A stretch of 64,000 bases of DNA from Gemmatimonadota bacterium (GTDB lineage: Bacteria > Gemmatimonadota > Gemmatimonadetes > Gemmatimonadales > GWC2-71-9). Shown piece by piece: positions 54,285-63,391 of this stretch. The position numbers and the translations under genes are program-made. Location: assembly GCA_027294455.1 (NCBI GenBank), contig JAPULZ010000160.1, forward strand, positions 1-64,000, given 5' to 3'. Position 1 is the stretch's first letter. Each line of letters opens with the position of its first letter. The notes beneath the pieces are model-generated. The model saw only the letters and a program-made list of their open reading frames with translations, searched no databases and had not been told where the DNA came from.

Positions 54285-55028
54285 CTAGCCCTCCAGGATC
54301 TTGCGGACCTCCGCCGCCCGCCGCCTGGTCACGTGGACCGTCGTGCCGTCCCGCAGCGTGATCGTGGCCGAGCCGTCCCCGTTGCTGGCGATCCGGTCGA
54401 TCTGTGCGACGTTCACGAGCTCCGCGCGATTGGGGCGGATGAACGCCGCGCCGAGCCGGTCCTCGAGGTCCGCCAGCGTGTAGTCGGTGGGGTAATCCGC
54501 TCCCTCGGTGCGGGCCCGCACCGTCCCCCGTTCGGCGTGAAAGGCCTGGATCTCCTGATGGGGAATCAGGCGATGGCCCCCCCGGTCTCGCACCAGGAGA
54601 CGGGCCGAGGCGGTGGGCGTCGGTTGCAGTGACGCGCGCAGCTGCCGCAACACGTCCTGGGTCAGGTCCTGGGTTTTGGCCGCCTTGATGTGTGCCCGGG
54701 CGCGCTCGATGGCACGCTGGAGCTTCTTCAAGGTGACCGGCTTGACCAGGTAATCGATGGCCTCGTGATCGAACGCCTGCAACGCGTACTCGTCGAACGC
54801 GGTCTGAAACACGATGAGGGGCTTGGGGTCGGCGAGATGCTGCGCCACGTCGAAGCCGTCCACCTCCGGCATCGTGATGTCCAGCAGGATCACGTCGGGC
54901 TTCCGCTCCCGCACCAGTTTCAGTGCTTCCAGGCCGTTCTCGGCCTGCCCGACCACCTCGACGTCGAGCTCGGCGAGCATGATGGAGAGTCGCTGCCGGG
55001 CGGCGCGTTCGTCGTCGACGATGAGCAC
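54285..55028 (-). CDS. LytTR-type response regulator
   Basis: DNA-binding regulator of 247 residues. The receiver domain opens LIVDDERAARQRLS, with phosphoacceptor Asp50 (VILLDITMPEVDG) and Lys near DYLVKPV. The LytTR domain at about 145-245 (LIPHQEIQAFHAERGTVRAR, GAAFIRPNRAELVNVAQIDRI) binds direct repeats. The GTG start is 5 bases after the kinase stop; an upstream CTG would add three residues found in relatives (LTR). It is the partner of the LytS-like kinase encoded before it. Targets are unknown; such pairs often control envelope or transport genes. Confidence 0.93.
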   Translation of the reverse strand: MLIVDDERAARQRLSIMLAELDVEVVGQAENGLEALKLVRERKPDVILLDITMPEVDGFDVAQHLADPKPLIVFQTAFDEYALQAFDHEAIDYLVKPVTLKKLQRAIERARAHIKAAKTQDLTQDVLRQLRASLQPTPTASARLLVRDRGGHRLIPHQEIQAFHAERGTVRARTEGADYPTDYTLADLEDRLGAAFIRPNRAELVNVAQIDRIASNGDGSATITLRDGTTVHVTRRRAAEVRKILEG

Positions 55029-55033
55029 GCGCG

Positions 55034-56215
55034 TCAGGACGCCGCCTCCTCGCCGTTGAGAGGAATGTGTACGGTCACGGTCGCTCCTTCGCCGTCACCC
55101 CCGATCAGCACCCCACCTTCGTCTCCGTACAGGGTGGCGATCCGCTCCCGCAGATTGCGTAATCCGGTGCCCTCGCGATGCTGGGGCATGAAGCCGGCCC
55201 CGTCGTCTGCAACGCGGAGCACGAGATTGTTGTGCTCGACGGCCGCGCTGATCGCCAGGGTTCCCCCGTGCAACCTCCCCCCGATACCATGCTTCAGCGA
55301 GTTCTCCACGAGGGGTTGCAGCGTCATGGGCGGAATACGCAGCATGCGCGTACGCTCGTCGATGGACCACTCCACGGTCAACCGGTCACCGTAACGTTCT
55401 TTTTCGACCGACAGGTACGCCTTCAGGTAGTCCACCTCGTCATCCACGGTACTCATGGTGCAGCGCGATCGATCCAGCGTGCGCCGCAAGACCTGGGCGA
55501 GGTTGTCCACGGTGGCCTCGGCGGCCCGTGGATCGGTGCGGACGAGAGAGGCGACCGTATTGAGGGCGTTGAACAGGAAATGAGGATTGATCTGCGCCTG
55601 AAGAGCCGAGAGCTGTGCTTCGGTGGCAAGCGTCTGCGCTTGGGCTGCGACGTCCGCCTTTTCATGCGCGTAACGATGCAGGAAGCGCATGGTATCGCTC
55701 ACCGTGCGCACCGCCATCATCACGAAGATGGCGTATAGCAGAACGGGAACCAGCAAGAGAGGATTCGACGGCGTGGACGGGAGCAAGATCCCCGCGGCCA
55801 CCGCCAGCAAACATCCGGCCGTCACCCCGATGATGGGCAACACCAGCACGATGTCGTTCAGCTGCTTGTGCTCCTCGTCCGGCCGAAACCGCGCGGTGAA
55901 CTGCAGGCAATGCCGCCAGATGCGTCTGAAGAGATCGTTGGCCGTGGCTTGCGCCAGCGGGCCGGGCTTGGATTCGGACGCGGCGTGCAACACCGCCGCC
56001 AAACTCCACATCAAGAGGCCCGCGTTGCCCAGAATGAGGCTCCACACCTGCACCCCGGCAGTGGGCCGACCGCTGGCCACCAGGTCCAGGACCACACCCA
56101 CCGTCAGGAGGATGAGCAGGATCGGGATGGGGATGAGAAAGACCTTGGTCGAGGTCGGCGCGGACCGCAGGATGGTGATGACGATCCTCCAGATGCTTTG
56201 CTCTTTCCTCACCAC
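55034..56215 (-). CDS. LytS-family membrane sensor histidine kinase
   Basis: Product of 393 residues. Four membrane helices lie within about residues 25-170 (VFLIPIPILLILLTVGVVLD, LLLVPVLLYAIFVMMAV). The His_kinase domain follows with phosphorylatable His212 in LQAQINPHFLFNALNTV. The ATPase domain contains MTLQPLVENSLKHGIGG and DDGAGF. No extracellular sensor domain is present, so it may sense the membrane itself. It precedes and is cotranscribed with the LytTR regulator. The divergent nfeD gene shares the 240-base upstream region, where an AT-rich patch (56355-56379) is the likely promoter area. Confidence 0.93.
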   Translation of the reverse strand: MVRKEQSIWRIVITILRSAPTSTKVFLIPIPILLILLTVGVVLDLVASGRPTAGVQVWSLILGNAGLLMWSLAAVLHAASESKPGPLAQATANDLFRRIWRHCLQFTARFRPDEEHKQLNDIVLVLPIIGVTAGCLLAVAAGILLPSTPSNPLLLVPVLLYAIFVMMAVRTVSDTMRFLHRYAHEKADVAAQAQTLATEAQLSALQAQINPHFLFNALNTVASLVRTDPRAAEATVDNLAQVLRRTLDRSRCTMSTVDDEVDYLKAYLSVEKERYGDRLTVEWSIDERTRMLRIPPMTLQPLVENSLKHGIGGRLHGGTLAISAAVEHNNLVLRVADDGAGFMPQHREGTGLRNLRERIATLYGDEGGVLIGGDGEGATVTVHIPLNGEEAAS

Positions 56216-56458
56216 CGCCTCTGCGAACGAAGGACAATGGAGACTCGCCGGGGTGCCGTCCCGGCAACAAGCCGGTCTTGCCGAACGGTCAACTGGGAGG
56301 CCCCAACGGTCGAATCGGAGGCCGGCCCGTGCGAGTCAGCGCGCTAACTTCCAATCTATATACTTGACCTTGATATGAGGGCGCGCCGCCTTTCGCCGCC
56401 CGTACGTGCCGCCTAGCTTTTCCCTAGACGGCTGTCGAACTCGGAGCTGGAGTGAGAG

Positions 56459-57772
56459 ATGATTCCCCGAACGATTTTTGGGCTGGTCGCCGCCGGTATC
56501 CTCGTCAATCCTTTATCCACCGTGGCCCAGAATGACGCCGTGCACGTCATCCCGGTTTCGGGAGTCATCGAGTTGGGCCTGGCCCCGTTCGTGGCACGGG
56601 CGATTCGCGAGGCCGAAGCGGCCGGCGCCCGGGCGGTCATCCTGGAGCTGGAAACACCCGGCGGCCGCGTCGATGCGGCCCAGCAAATCGTCAAGGCGGT
56701 CTCCCAGAGTACCATCCCAGTCTACGCCTACGTCAATGCCCACGCGTGGAGTGCCGGCGCGATGATCGCGCTGGCCGCCGACTCGATCTTCATGGGCCCT
56801 GTCTCGTCCATCGGCGCGGCGACCCCGGTGGTGGGAGACGGCCAAAAGGCTCCCGAGAAAATCGTGAGCGCGATGCGCGGCGAGTTTCGGGCGCTGGCAG
56901 AGGCGCGGGGAATCGACCCGCGCCTGGCTGAAGCGATGGTGGACGAGAGCGTGGCGGTGGAGGGCGTGGTGGAAGAGGGGAAGCTCTTGACGTTGACCGG
57001 GAGTGAAGCGGTGGCCCTCGGGTTCGCGGCCGCCGAGGTGAGTTCCCTCGAAGACCTGCTGAGCACCGTGGACCTGGCCGGCGTGGCCGTGGTGACCGCC
57101 TCCATCAACTGGGCCGAGCACCTCGTGCGTTTTCTGTCGCACCCCATCGTCGCACCGATTCTGTTGTCCATGGGCACACTGGGACTCATCATCGAGATCA
57201 AGACCCCGTCGTTCGGCGTGGCCGGGGCGATCGGCTTGATCTCGTTCGCCGCGTTCTTCGGCAGTCACATGCTGGTGGGGCTGGCCGGCTGGGAGGAAGT
57301 CATCCTTCTCGGGGCGGGACTGATCGCGCTGGGGATCGAAGTCTTCGTGGTTCCGGGGTTCGGCTTGGCGGGGGCGGTGAGCATTCTCTGTATCGGGGGT
57401 GCCGTGTTCCTCGCGTTGATTGGAAGCCTGCCGACCTGGCCCGACGTGGTGCGGGCCAGCGGCATCCTCTCCACCGCGTCCATCATGGTGATCGCGTCCA
57501 TTTACCTGTTGGTGCGTCACGTGCCGACGAAGGGGCGTGGCATCTTTCTCATGGCGTCCACGGGCAGGGAGACCGGCTACATGGCCGCTCCCCCGCGAAT
57601 CGACGTCGTGGGCGTTGAGGGCGTCGCGATCACGGATCTCCACCCGTCGGGAACGGCCCTGATCTCCGGCGAGCGTATCGACGTGGTGTCGGAAGGTGGC
57701 TTTATTTCCAAGGACGCACGGGTTAGGGTAATCCGGTCTGAGGGATACCGCCACGTCGTCGAGGCGGTGTAA
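56459..57772 (+). CDS. nfeD: NfeD-family membrane serine protease
   Basis: Long NfeD of 437 residues. A Sec signal spans 1-23. A ClpP-like protease domain at about 27-215 has Ser98 in HAWSAGAMIALAAD and Lys130/Lys134 in GQKAPEKIVSAMR as the Ser-Lys dyad. Membrane helices lie at about 235-370. The C-terminal OB fold (about 375-435) reads VGVEGVAITDLHPSGTALI. The partner of NfeD is usually a stomatin or flotillin, and floA lies 21 bases downstream. GGAG lies 6 bases before the ATG. The pair is thought to act on membrane-microdomain proteins. Confidence 0.93.
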   Translation: MIPRTIFGLVAAGILVNPLSTVAQNDAVHVIPVSGVIELGLAPFVARAIREAEAAGARAVILELETPGGRVDAAQQIVKAVSQSTIPVYAYVNAHAWSAGAMIALAADSIFMGPVSSIGAATPVVGDGQKAPEKIVSAMRGEFRALAEARGIDPRLAEAMVDESVAVEGVVEEGKLLTLTGSEAVALGFAAAEVSSLEDLLSTVDLAGVAVVTASINWAEHLVRFLSHPIVAPILLSMGTLGLIIEIKTPSFGVAGAIGLISFAAFFGSHMLVGLAGWEEVILLGAGLIALGIEVFVVPGFGLAGAVSILCIGGAVFLALIGSLPTWPDVVRASGILSTASIMVIASIYLLVRHVPTKGRGIFLMASTGRETGYMAAPPRIDVVGVEGVAITDLHPSGTALISGERIDVVSEGGFISKDARVRVIRSEGYRHVVEAV

Positions 57773-57793
57773 ATAATATTTCGAATTGAGGCC

Positions 57794-58795
57794 ATGGGCA
57801 TGAACGTCGTCGATCTGTTGGGATCAGCCGGAATCTTCGTCTTCATCATCGGGGCCATCCTCCTGTGGATGTTGGTCAGCTTCGTCCCGGTGCGGTTGTG
57901 GGTCGAGGCCTGGGCGGCCGGGGTGCGGGTCACGTTGGGCACGCTCGTCGGGATGCGACTGCGGAAGGTGGCTCCGGCCGGAGTGGTCAGGCCGCTCATC
58001 AACGCCACCAAAGCCGGGTTGCGGCTGGATATCGACGCACTGGAAGCCCACTACCTGGCCGGTGGCCATGTGGACAACGTGGTCCGTGCACTGATTTCCG
58101 CCGACAAGGCCGGGATCAGTTTGGCCTTCCAGCAGGCCGCCGCCATCGACCTGGCGGGCCGTGACGTCCACGAGGCAGTCCAAGTTTCGGTGAACCCCAA
58201 GGTGATCCAGACGCCCCGCGTCGCTGCCATGGCCAAGGACGGCATTCAGCTCATCGCGGTGGCACGGGTGACGGTGCGAGCCAACATCCAGCGCCTGGTC
58301 GGCGGGGCCGGCGAAGAGACGATTCTCGCCCGCGTCGGCGAAGGCATCGTTTCCACGATCGGTTCGTCTACCGGGCACAAGGCGGTGCTCGAGAACCCCG
58401 ACAGGATTTCCAAGACGGTGCTGGCCAAGGGACTGGACGCCGGTACGGCGTATGAGATTCTCTCCATCGACATTGCAGACGTGGACGTCGGCAAGAACAT
58501 CGGCGCCGAGCTCCAGACCGATCAGGCCGAAGCCGACAAGCGCATCGCCCAGGCCAAGGCCGAGGAGAGGCGGGCCATGGCGGTGGCGGTCGCGCAGGAG
58601 ATGGAGGCCCGCGTCGAGGAGATGAGGGCCAAAGTGGTCGAGGCCGAAGCGCAGGTGCCGTTGGCCATGGCCGACGCGCTGCGAAGCGGCAAAATGGGCG
58701 TCATGGACCTGATACGTTACCGGAACATCGAGAGCGACACGGCGATGCGCCGAAGCCTGTCCGTCGATGGCGAGCCGACCGAAGAAACGAAGTAG
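57794..58795 (+). CDS. floA: Flotillin-like protein FloA
   Basis: Membrane-microdomain scaffold of 333 residues. A single hydrophobic hairpin lies at about 10-32 ([20 protein letters not shown]). The SPFH-like core is at about 60-240 ([40 protein letters not shown]). A helical Glu/Ala-rich coiled segment ([20 protein letters not shown]) drives oligomers. The end [19 protein letters not shown] is typical of FloA/YqfA. It follows nfeD and precedes a proline-rich protein by 3 bases. Confidence 0.94.
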   Translation: MGMNVVDLLGSAGIFVFIIGAILLWMLVSFVPVRLWVEAWAAGVRVTLGTLVGMRLRKVAPAGVVRPLINATKAGLRLDIDALEAHYLAGGHVDNVVRALISADKAGISLAFQQAAAIDLAGRDVHEAVQVSVNPKVIQTPRVAAMAKDGIQLIAVARVTVRANIQRLVGGAGEETILARVGEGIVSTIGSSTGHKAVLENPDRISKTVLAKGLDAGTAYEILSIDIADVDVGKNIGAELQTDQAEADKRIAQAKAEERRAMAVAVAQEMEARVEEMRAKVVEAEAQVPLAMADALRSGKMGVMDLIRYRNIESDTAMRRSLSVDGEPTEETK

Positions 58796-58798
58796 CGC

Positions 58799-59395
58799 AT
58801 GGATTTCGGAGAGCTGATCCTCATCATCTTCATCGTCTCGGGCATTCTCTCAACGCTCGGCAAGAAGAAGAAACCCCAGGGCAAGAAGCTGCCGCAGGCC
58901 CGGCCCCGGCCGCGCCAGGCCCAACTCCCGTCACAACGCCGCGTCGAATCCGCGGGGGGGGCGGGACCCACACCATCCAGGGCAGGGATGGGTGCGCCGG
59001 AGCCACGCGCACCGTCGCCGCCGGCCCGCGAGTCCGCCACCGCCACGATGGAGGACATCCTCCGCCAGCTCGGACTCGATGTGGGTCCGCAACCCGAGGT
59101 CGAACTCGAGCGGGTGCCCGAACCCGAACCCGAACTATTGCCCCAGGTCCGAGAGGTGGAGCCGGTCGAACGCGAGATCCCCCCGGTATTGTCCCTCGAG
59201 GATGAATCCATCGACGCGGTGGCCGACCGGGCCGGCCCAGAGCACCGGGAATTCCACGAGGAGTTCGTGAAGGAGTTTCGCTACACCGACGTCTTCAGGG
59301 CCCGGTCCCGCGCCCGAATCCATCTCAACCCGCGGTCTCTCAGGGAGGCCGTCATCCTGAAAGAGATCTTCGGGCCACCGAAGGGAATGCAGTAG
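58799..59395 (+). CDS. Membrane-anchored proline-rich protein of the nfeD-floA operon
   Basis: Product of 198 residues. An N-terminal hydrophobic helix ([19 protein letters not shown]) is followed by a lysine patch (KKKKPQGKK), then a long Pro/Arg/Glu-rich disordered middle. A more ordered end reads [20 protein letters not shown] and stops with a GPPKGMQ tail. The end, with LREAV and LKEIFGPP, looks like a short conserved docking piece. No family recognised. It is 3 bases after floA, so it may be an accessory of the flotillin/NfeD complex. Confidence 0.7.
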   Translation: MDFGELILIIFIVSGILSTLGKKKKPQGKKLPQARPRPRQAQLPSQRRVESAGGAGPTPSRAGMGAPEPRAPSPPARESATATMEDILRQLGLDVGPQPEVELERVPEPEPELLPQVREVEPVEREIPPVLSLEDESIDAVADRAGPEHREFHEEFVKEFRYTDVFRARSRARIHLNPRSLREAVILKEIFGPPKGMQ

Positions 59396-59400
59396 ACGTG

Positions 59401-59406
59401 TATTTT
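59401..59406 (+). promoter_or_regulatory. Candidate -10 box (TATTTT) of a leaderless acyl-CoA dehydrogenase transcript
   Basis: TATTTT is 5 bases before the ATG, with CCCTC in between and no Shine-Dalgarno sequence. The pattern is close to TACTTT-N4-TTG of the epimerase gene at 3050. Confidence 0.35.
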
Positions 59407-59411
59407 CCCTC

Positions 59412-60635
59412 ATGAAGGATCTGCCATACTTCACGGACGAGCATCATCGAGTTCGCGAGATGGTGCGCGATTTCGCCGAGAATGAAGTTCGGCCAGTGGC
59501 GCGCGAGCTCGACGCCGAGAGCCGGTTTCCTTGGGAAAACATCAAGAAGATGGGCGAGTTGGGTTTCCTCGGCGCACCCTGGTCGGAAGAGCTGGGCGGC
59601 GCGGGTCTCGACTACCTCTCCTACCTGATCATCATCGAGGAATTGGCCAAGGTGGACGCGAGCCACGCGCTCACCGTCTCGGCGCACACCACCCTCGGCA
59701 CCTCGCCCATCATCAATTTCGGCACCGACGCACAGCGGCAGAAGTACGTCCCGCTGCTGGCCACCGGGCAGGTGCTGGGTGGGTTTGCCCTCACCGAGCC
59801 CGGGGCCGGATCCGACGCCGGCGGCACCCGGACGATGGCCGTCGAGAAAAGCGACCACTACGTGCTGAACGGCTCGAAGATCTTCATCACCCACGCCGGC
59901 GTGGGGGAGATCCTCGTGGTCACCGCGCGCACCGATCCCAAGCCCAAGAAACGCAATCACGGCATCACGTCGTTCATCGTGTGCAAGGACACGGTGGACC
60001 TCGATCGAGCCCTGGACCTCGGCATCGGGCACACCGACGAGATCGAGAAGACGCCGGGCGTTCGCGCGGGCAAGAAGGAAGACAAGCTGGGCTGGCGCGC
60101 CTCGGATACGAGAGAGCTGATTCTCGAGGACGCGGTCGTCCCCAAGGAAAACGTCCTCGGCGAGGTGGGGCACGGTTTCGGCAACTTCCTGAAGACCCTC
60201 GATTCGGGTCGGATCGGCATCGGCGCTCTGTCGCTGGGGATCGCCGAAGGCGCGCTCAACGAGTCGCTACGATATACCTCCGAGCGGAAGCAGTTCGGCA
60301 AACCGGTGGCTTCGTTCCAGGGGGTCCATTTCCAGCTCTCCGACATGGCCACCGAGATCGAGGCCGCCAGGCACCTCGTGTATCACGCGGGCTGGCTCCA
60401 CCAGCGTGGCGAGCCCTACAAGCAGGAGGCAGCCATGGCCAAGCTCTTCGCCTCGGAACTCTGCATGCGCGCCACCACCAAGGCCGTCCAACTCCACGGA
60501 GGGTACGGCTACACCACTGACTATCCGGTGGAGCGAATGATGCGCGATGCGAAGGTGTGTGAGATCGGAGAAGGGACGAGCGAGATCCAAAGAATCGTCA
60601 TCGCGCGACAACTTCTTGGTGAGCTGGTCAATTGA
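59412..60635 (+). CDS. Acyl-CoA dehydrogenase
   Basis: FAD enzyme of 407 residues doing the first oxidation of acyl-CoAs. Features are [17 protein letters not shown] (flavin/substrate loop), [50 protein letters not shown] and the end [20 protein letters not shown] with [18 protein letters not shown]. This is the short/branched-chain type. The substrate cannot be fixed; the insertion [20 protein letters not shown] is common to the family. The catalytic base was not identified with certainty. It is separate from the acyl-CoA gene cluster at 38-46 kb. A possible leaderless promoter precedes it. Confidence 0.94.
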   Translation: MKDLPYFTDEHHRVREMVRDFAENEVRPVARELDAESRFPWENIKKMGELGFLGAPWSEELGGAGLDYLSYLIIIEELAKVDASHALTVSAHTTLGTSPIINFGTDAQRQKYVPLLATGQVLGGFALTEPGAGSDAGGTRTMAVEKSDHYVLNGSKIFITHAGVGEILVVTARTDPKPKKRNHGITSFIVCKDTVDLDRALDLGIGHTDEIEKTPGVRAGKKEDKLGWRASDTRELILEDAVVPKENVLGEVGHGFGNFLKTLDSGRIGIGALSLGIAEGALNESLRYTSERKQFGKPVASFQGVHFQLSDMATEIEAARHLVYHAGWLHQRGEPYKQEAAMAKLFASELCMRATTKAVQLHGGYGYTTDYPVERMMRDAKVCEIGEGTSEIQRIVIARQLLGELVN

Positions 60636-60675
60636 CCGCAATCGCCGTCCCCTGGCGCTAAGTCCGCCCCCTGCT

Positions 60676-60681
60676 TATCCT
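60676..60681 (+). promoter_or_regulatory. Candidate -10 box (TATCCT) before the radical-SAM gene
   Basis: TATCCT lies 10 bases upstream of the ATG, with TGGCGC 17 bp further up as a weak -35. No Shine-Dalgarno sequence follows. It is the same hexamer as the one before aspS. Confidence 0.4.
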
Positions 60682-60691
60682 TAAGACAGCC

Positions 60692-63391
60692 ATGAACACC
60701 CCCGTCCGCGCAGTGCCGGACTTCTACCAGATCATCACGACCGAAATCCTCCCGCTGGTCTCCAAGCCGAATCGGTACGTGGGCAACGAGCTGGGTCTCG
60801 CCCGGAAGGACTGGGACGCCACCCAGGTCCGGTTTCTTCTGTGTTACCCGGACGCCTACGAGGTCGGCATGAGCCACACGGGGACCCAGATCCTCTATCA
60901 CGTGGTGAATCGCCACCCGGAGTGGCTGCTCGATCGGGTGTATGCCCCCTGGCCGGACATGGAGGAGCAGCTCCGTTCGCGGGGTCTGCCCCTGTGGGGC
61001 CTCGAGTACAAGCGCCCGGTAGCCGAATACGACGTCCTGGGCTTCACGCTCCAGTCCGAGCTCACCTACACGAATCTCCTGAATGTGTTGGACCTCTCGG
61101 GGCTGCCCGTGCGCCAGGCCGAGCGCCGGGAGTCGGATCCCTTGGTGTGCATCGGAGGACCGTGTGCATCCAATCCCGAACCCCTGGCGCCCTTCGTCGA
61201 CTTCGCCCTGATCGGCGACGCCGAGGATGCCATCGGAGAGGTGCTGGGGCTCATAGAGGAGTGGAAACGGCAGGGCCGGGGCCCGGGGGGCTCCAGGGCC
61301 GATCTGCTCCGGCGGCTTGCGGTGGAGGTCCCGGGCATCTACGTGCCGTCCCTCTACGAGGTCCCCCAGGGCGGCCGGATGGCCCGCCCCAAGCCGGACG
61401 CGCCCCCGGGCCTCCCGGCGCAGGTGGTCGCCCGCAAGGTGCCCGTGCTGCGGCCCGAAGATCACCCCCGGGAGATGGTGGTCAGCCTCACCGAAACCAC
61501 CCACGACCGGCTGCCCATCGAGGTGATGCGAGGGTGCATGCGCGGATGCCGTTTCTGCCAGGCGGGCTACCTCTATCGGCCGGCCAGGGAACGGGACGTG
61601 GATGAAGTCGTGGAGATCGCCGAGAAGGGCATCAAGCACTCCGGCTGGCAGGAGGTGTCCCTGCTGTCGCTGTCCACGGCCGACTACTCACAGGCGTTGG
61701 AACTCACCGATAGGATGAGCCGCACCATGGTGGAGCACGGGGTGGGGGTGAGCCTCCCCTCGTTGCGGGCCGATGCGTTCAGCGTCGGCCTGGCCGAGGC
61801 GGTGAGCCGGGTCCGGAAGTCCGGGTTCACCTTCGCGCCCGAGGCGGGCAGCCAGCGGCTCCGCGACGTGATCAACAAGGGCATCACCGAAGAAGACATT
61901 CTCTCGGCGGTGGATCAGGCCATGGCCTCGGGCTGGACCAGTGTGAAGCTCTACTTCATGATCGGCCACCCCACGGAGGGGGAAGAGGACTTCGAGGAGC
62001 TGGCCCGGCTCGTCGAGAAAATCAAGGGGATCTTGCGGAAGTACTCGGGCAGGCGCCATATCACGCTGGGGTTCTCTCCGTTCGTTCCCAAATCCCACAC
62101 CCCATTTCAGTGGGAGCGACAAGACGACTTCGAAACGACCCGTCGCAAGCTGGCCTGGATCCGCGAGCGGCTGAAGGGGCAGGGGGTGGCCATTCGCCAC
62201 CATGAAACGGCCGACACGGCCATCGAGGGGATCATCTCCCGGGGCGGTCGCGAGATCGCCGATGTCATCGAGGGGGCGTGGCGGCGAGGGGCCCGCTTCG
62301 ATGGCTGGAGCGAGCACATTAAGTACGACTGCTGGCTCGACTCCTTGGAATCCTGTGACCTCACGCTTCAGGACACCTTCAGAGAAATTGATGAAGACGA
62401 GGAACTCCCTTGGGAAATAACGACTTACAAGATTGACCGTAAGTACTTTCTCAAGGAGCGCCACAAGGCGTACGAGGTAGGGCTCACCCCAGAGTGCAAG
62501 CATGAGCGATGCTCCGCCTGCGGCGTGTGTGATTTCGACGCCCTGAAGAATGTGCTGGCCGGGCCGGTCACCAGCGAGACACCCGACCGGGTGCCGGGAC
62601 TGTTGCAGGGGGTGCCCGGCACCAGCGTGCGGCTTCGCTATGGCAAGGGAGAGAACGTGCGATTCCTCTCCCATCTGGACCTACTCCGCGAGCTCGAGCG
62701 CACGTTCCGCCGCGCCGAGCTGCCTATGATCTACACCGAGGGATTCTCACCCCGTCCGAAGCTCTCGGCGGGTCCGCCGCTGGCGTTGGGATGGACGTCA
62801 GACGCGGAATGGATAGATGTTCAACTCGCCGGGGAATGGCCCCAGGCGCGCCTCGAGTCGCTGCTCGGCAGCCTCAACGCGTGTTCGGCCGCCGGCGTTG
62901 ATTTCGTTTTGGCGGCAGCCATGCCGCCCAAGGTGACATCGCTCGTGGCGGACATCACGACGAGCGTCTATGTCGCACGTTTTCCGTCTCCCCCCTTCGA
63001 TACACAGCTGGGCGACCTCGAGCAGGCGGTCTCCGCGTTTCTCGCGGCGCCGTCGGTCGCGATTCAGCGCGTGCGGAAGGGGAGGAGCAAAGAGGTGGAC
63101 ATCCGTCCCCTCGTCCACGAGTTGGCCGTCATCGCCTATGACCAGGTGGTTTTGACCCTGGCGACGGGCAGCGACGGCTCCGTTAAACCGACGGAGGTAC
63201 TCCAGGCGGCTTTGGGGCTCGACGAGTCGCGGGTACCTCTGATCACAATCCATAAGGTGACGTCCACCGTCTCCTCGGGCGAGGAGCCCGCAGCGGAGGC
63301 CGTGGAGGTCGTTCAGGTGAAAAGCGTTGAAAAGGGAAATATTGATTACATCGAGCTCACGCGAAACGCGTGTGGCCATTCTGGAGGATGA
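60692..63391 (+). CDS. Fused B12-binding/radical-SAM protein (TIGR03960 + TIGR03936)
   Basis: Product of 899 residues. The N-terminal 190 residues resemble a B12-binding-like fold (RFLLCYPDAYEVGMSHTGTQ). The radical-SAM core has Cys282, Cys286 and Cys289 in CMRGCRFCQAGYLYRP. The YgiQ-like end of the first unit lies at about 600, with ECKHERCSACGVCDFDALKN as an extra cysteine group. The last 240 residues are the DUF2344 unit (RLRYGKGENVRFLSHLDLLR, LSAGPPLALGWTSD). The fused form is common in bacteria and is usually next to RNase E/G, as here. Its reaction is not known. RNase G overlaps its 3' end by 50 bases. Confidence 0.93.
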   Translation: MNTPVRAVPDFYQIITTEILPLVSKPNRYVGNELGLARKDWDATQVRFLLCYPDAYEVGMSHTGTQILYHVVNRHPEWLLDRVYAPWPDMEEQLRSRGLPLWGLEYKRPVAEYDVLGFTLQSELTYTNLLNVLDLSGLPVRQAERRESDPLVCIGGPCASNPEPLAPFVDFALIGDAEDAIGEVLGLIEEWKRQGRGPGGSRADLLRRLAVEVPGIYVPSLYEVPQGGRMARPKPDAPPGLPAQVVARKVPVLRPEDHPREMVVSLTETTHDRLPIEVMRGCMRGCRFCQAGYLYRPARERDVDEVVEIAEKGIKHSGWQEVSLLSLSTADYSQALELTDRMSRTMVEHGVGVSLPSLRADAFSVGLAEAVSRVRKSGFTFAPEAGSQRLRDVINKGITEEDILSAVDQAMASGWTSVKLYFMIGHPTEGEEDFEELARLVEKIKGILRKYSGRRHITLGFSPFVPKSHTPFQWERQDDFETTRRKLAWIRERLKGQGVAIRHHETADTAIEGIISRGGREIADVIEGAWRRGARFDGWSEHIKYDCWLDSLESCDLTLQDTFREIDEDEELPWEITTYKIDRKYFLKERHKAYEVGLTPECKHERCSACGVCDFDALKNVLAGPVTSETPDRVPGLLQGVPGTSVRLRYGKGENVRFLSHLDLLRELERTFRRAELPMIYTEGFSPRPKLSAGPPLALGWTSDAEWIDVQLAGEWPQARLESLLGSLNACSAAGVDFVLAAAMPPKVTSLVADITTSVYVARFPSPPFDTQLGDLEQAVSAFLAAPSVAIQRVRKGRSKEVDIRPLVHELAVIAYDQVVLTLATGSDGSVKPTEVLQAALGLDESRVPLITIHKVTSTVSSGEEPAAEAVEVVQVKSVEKGNIDYIELTRNACGHSGG
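63331..63336 (+). promoter_or_regulatory. Ribosome binding site (AAAGGG) for RNase E/G inside the radical-SAM gene
   Basis: AAAGGG is 5 bases before TTG 63342, the only start codon upstream of the first conserved RNase G residues (ETRVAILED) in that frame. Confidence 0.6.
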
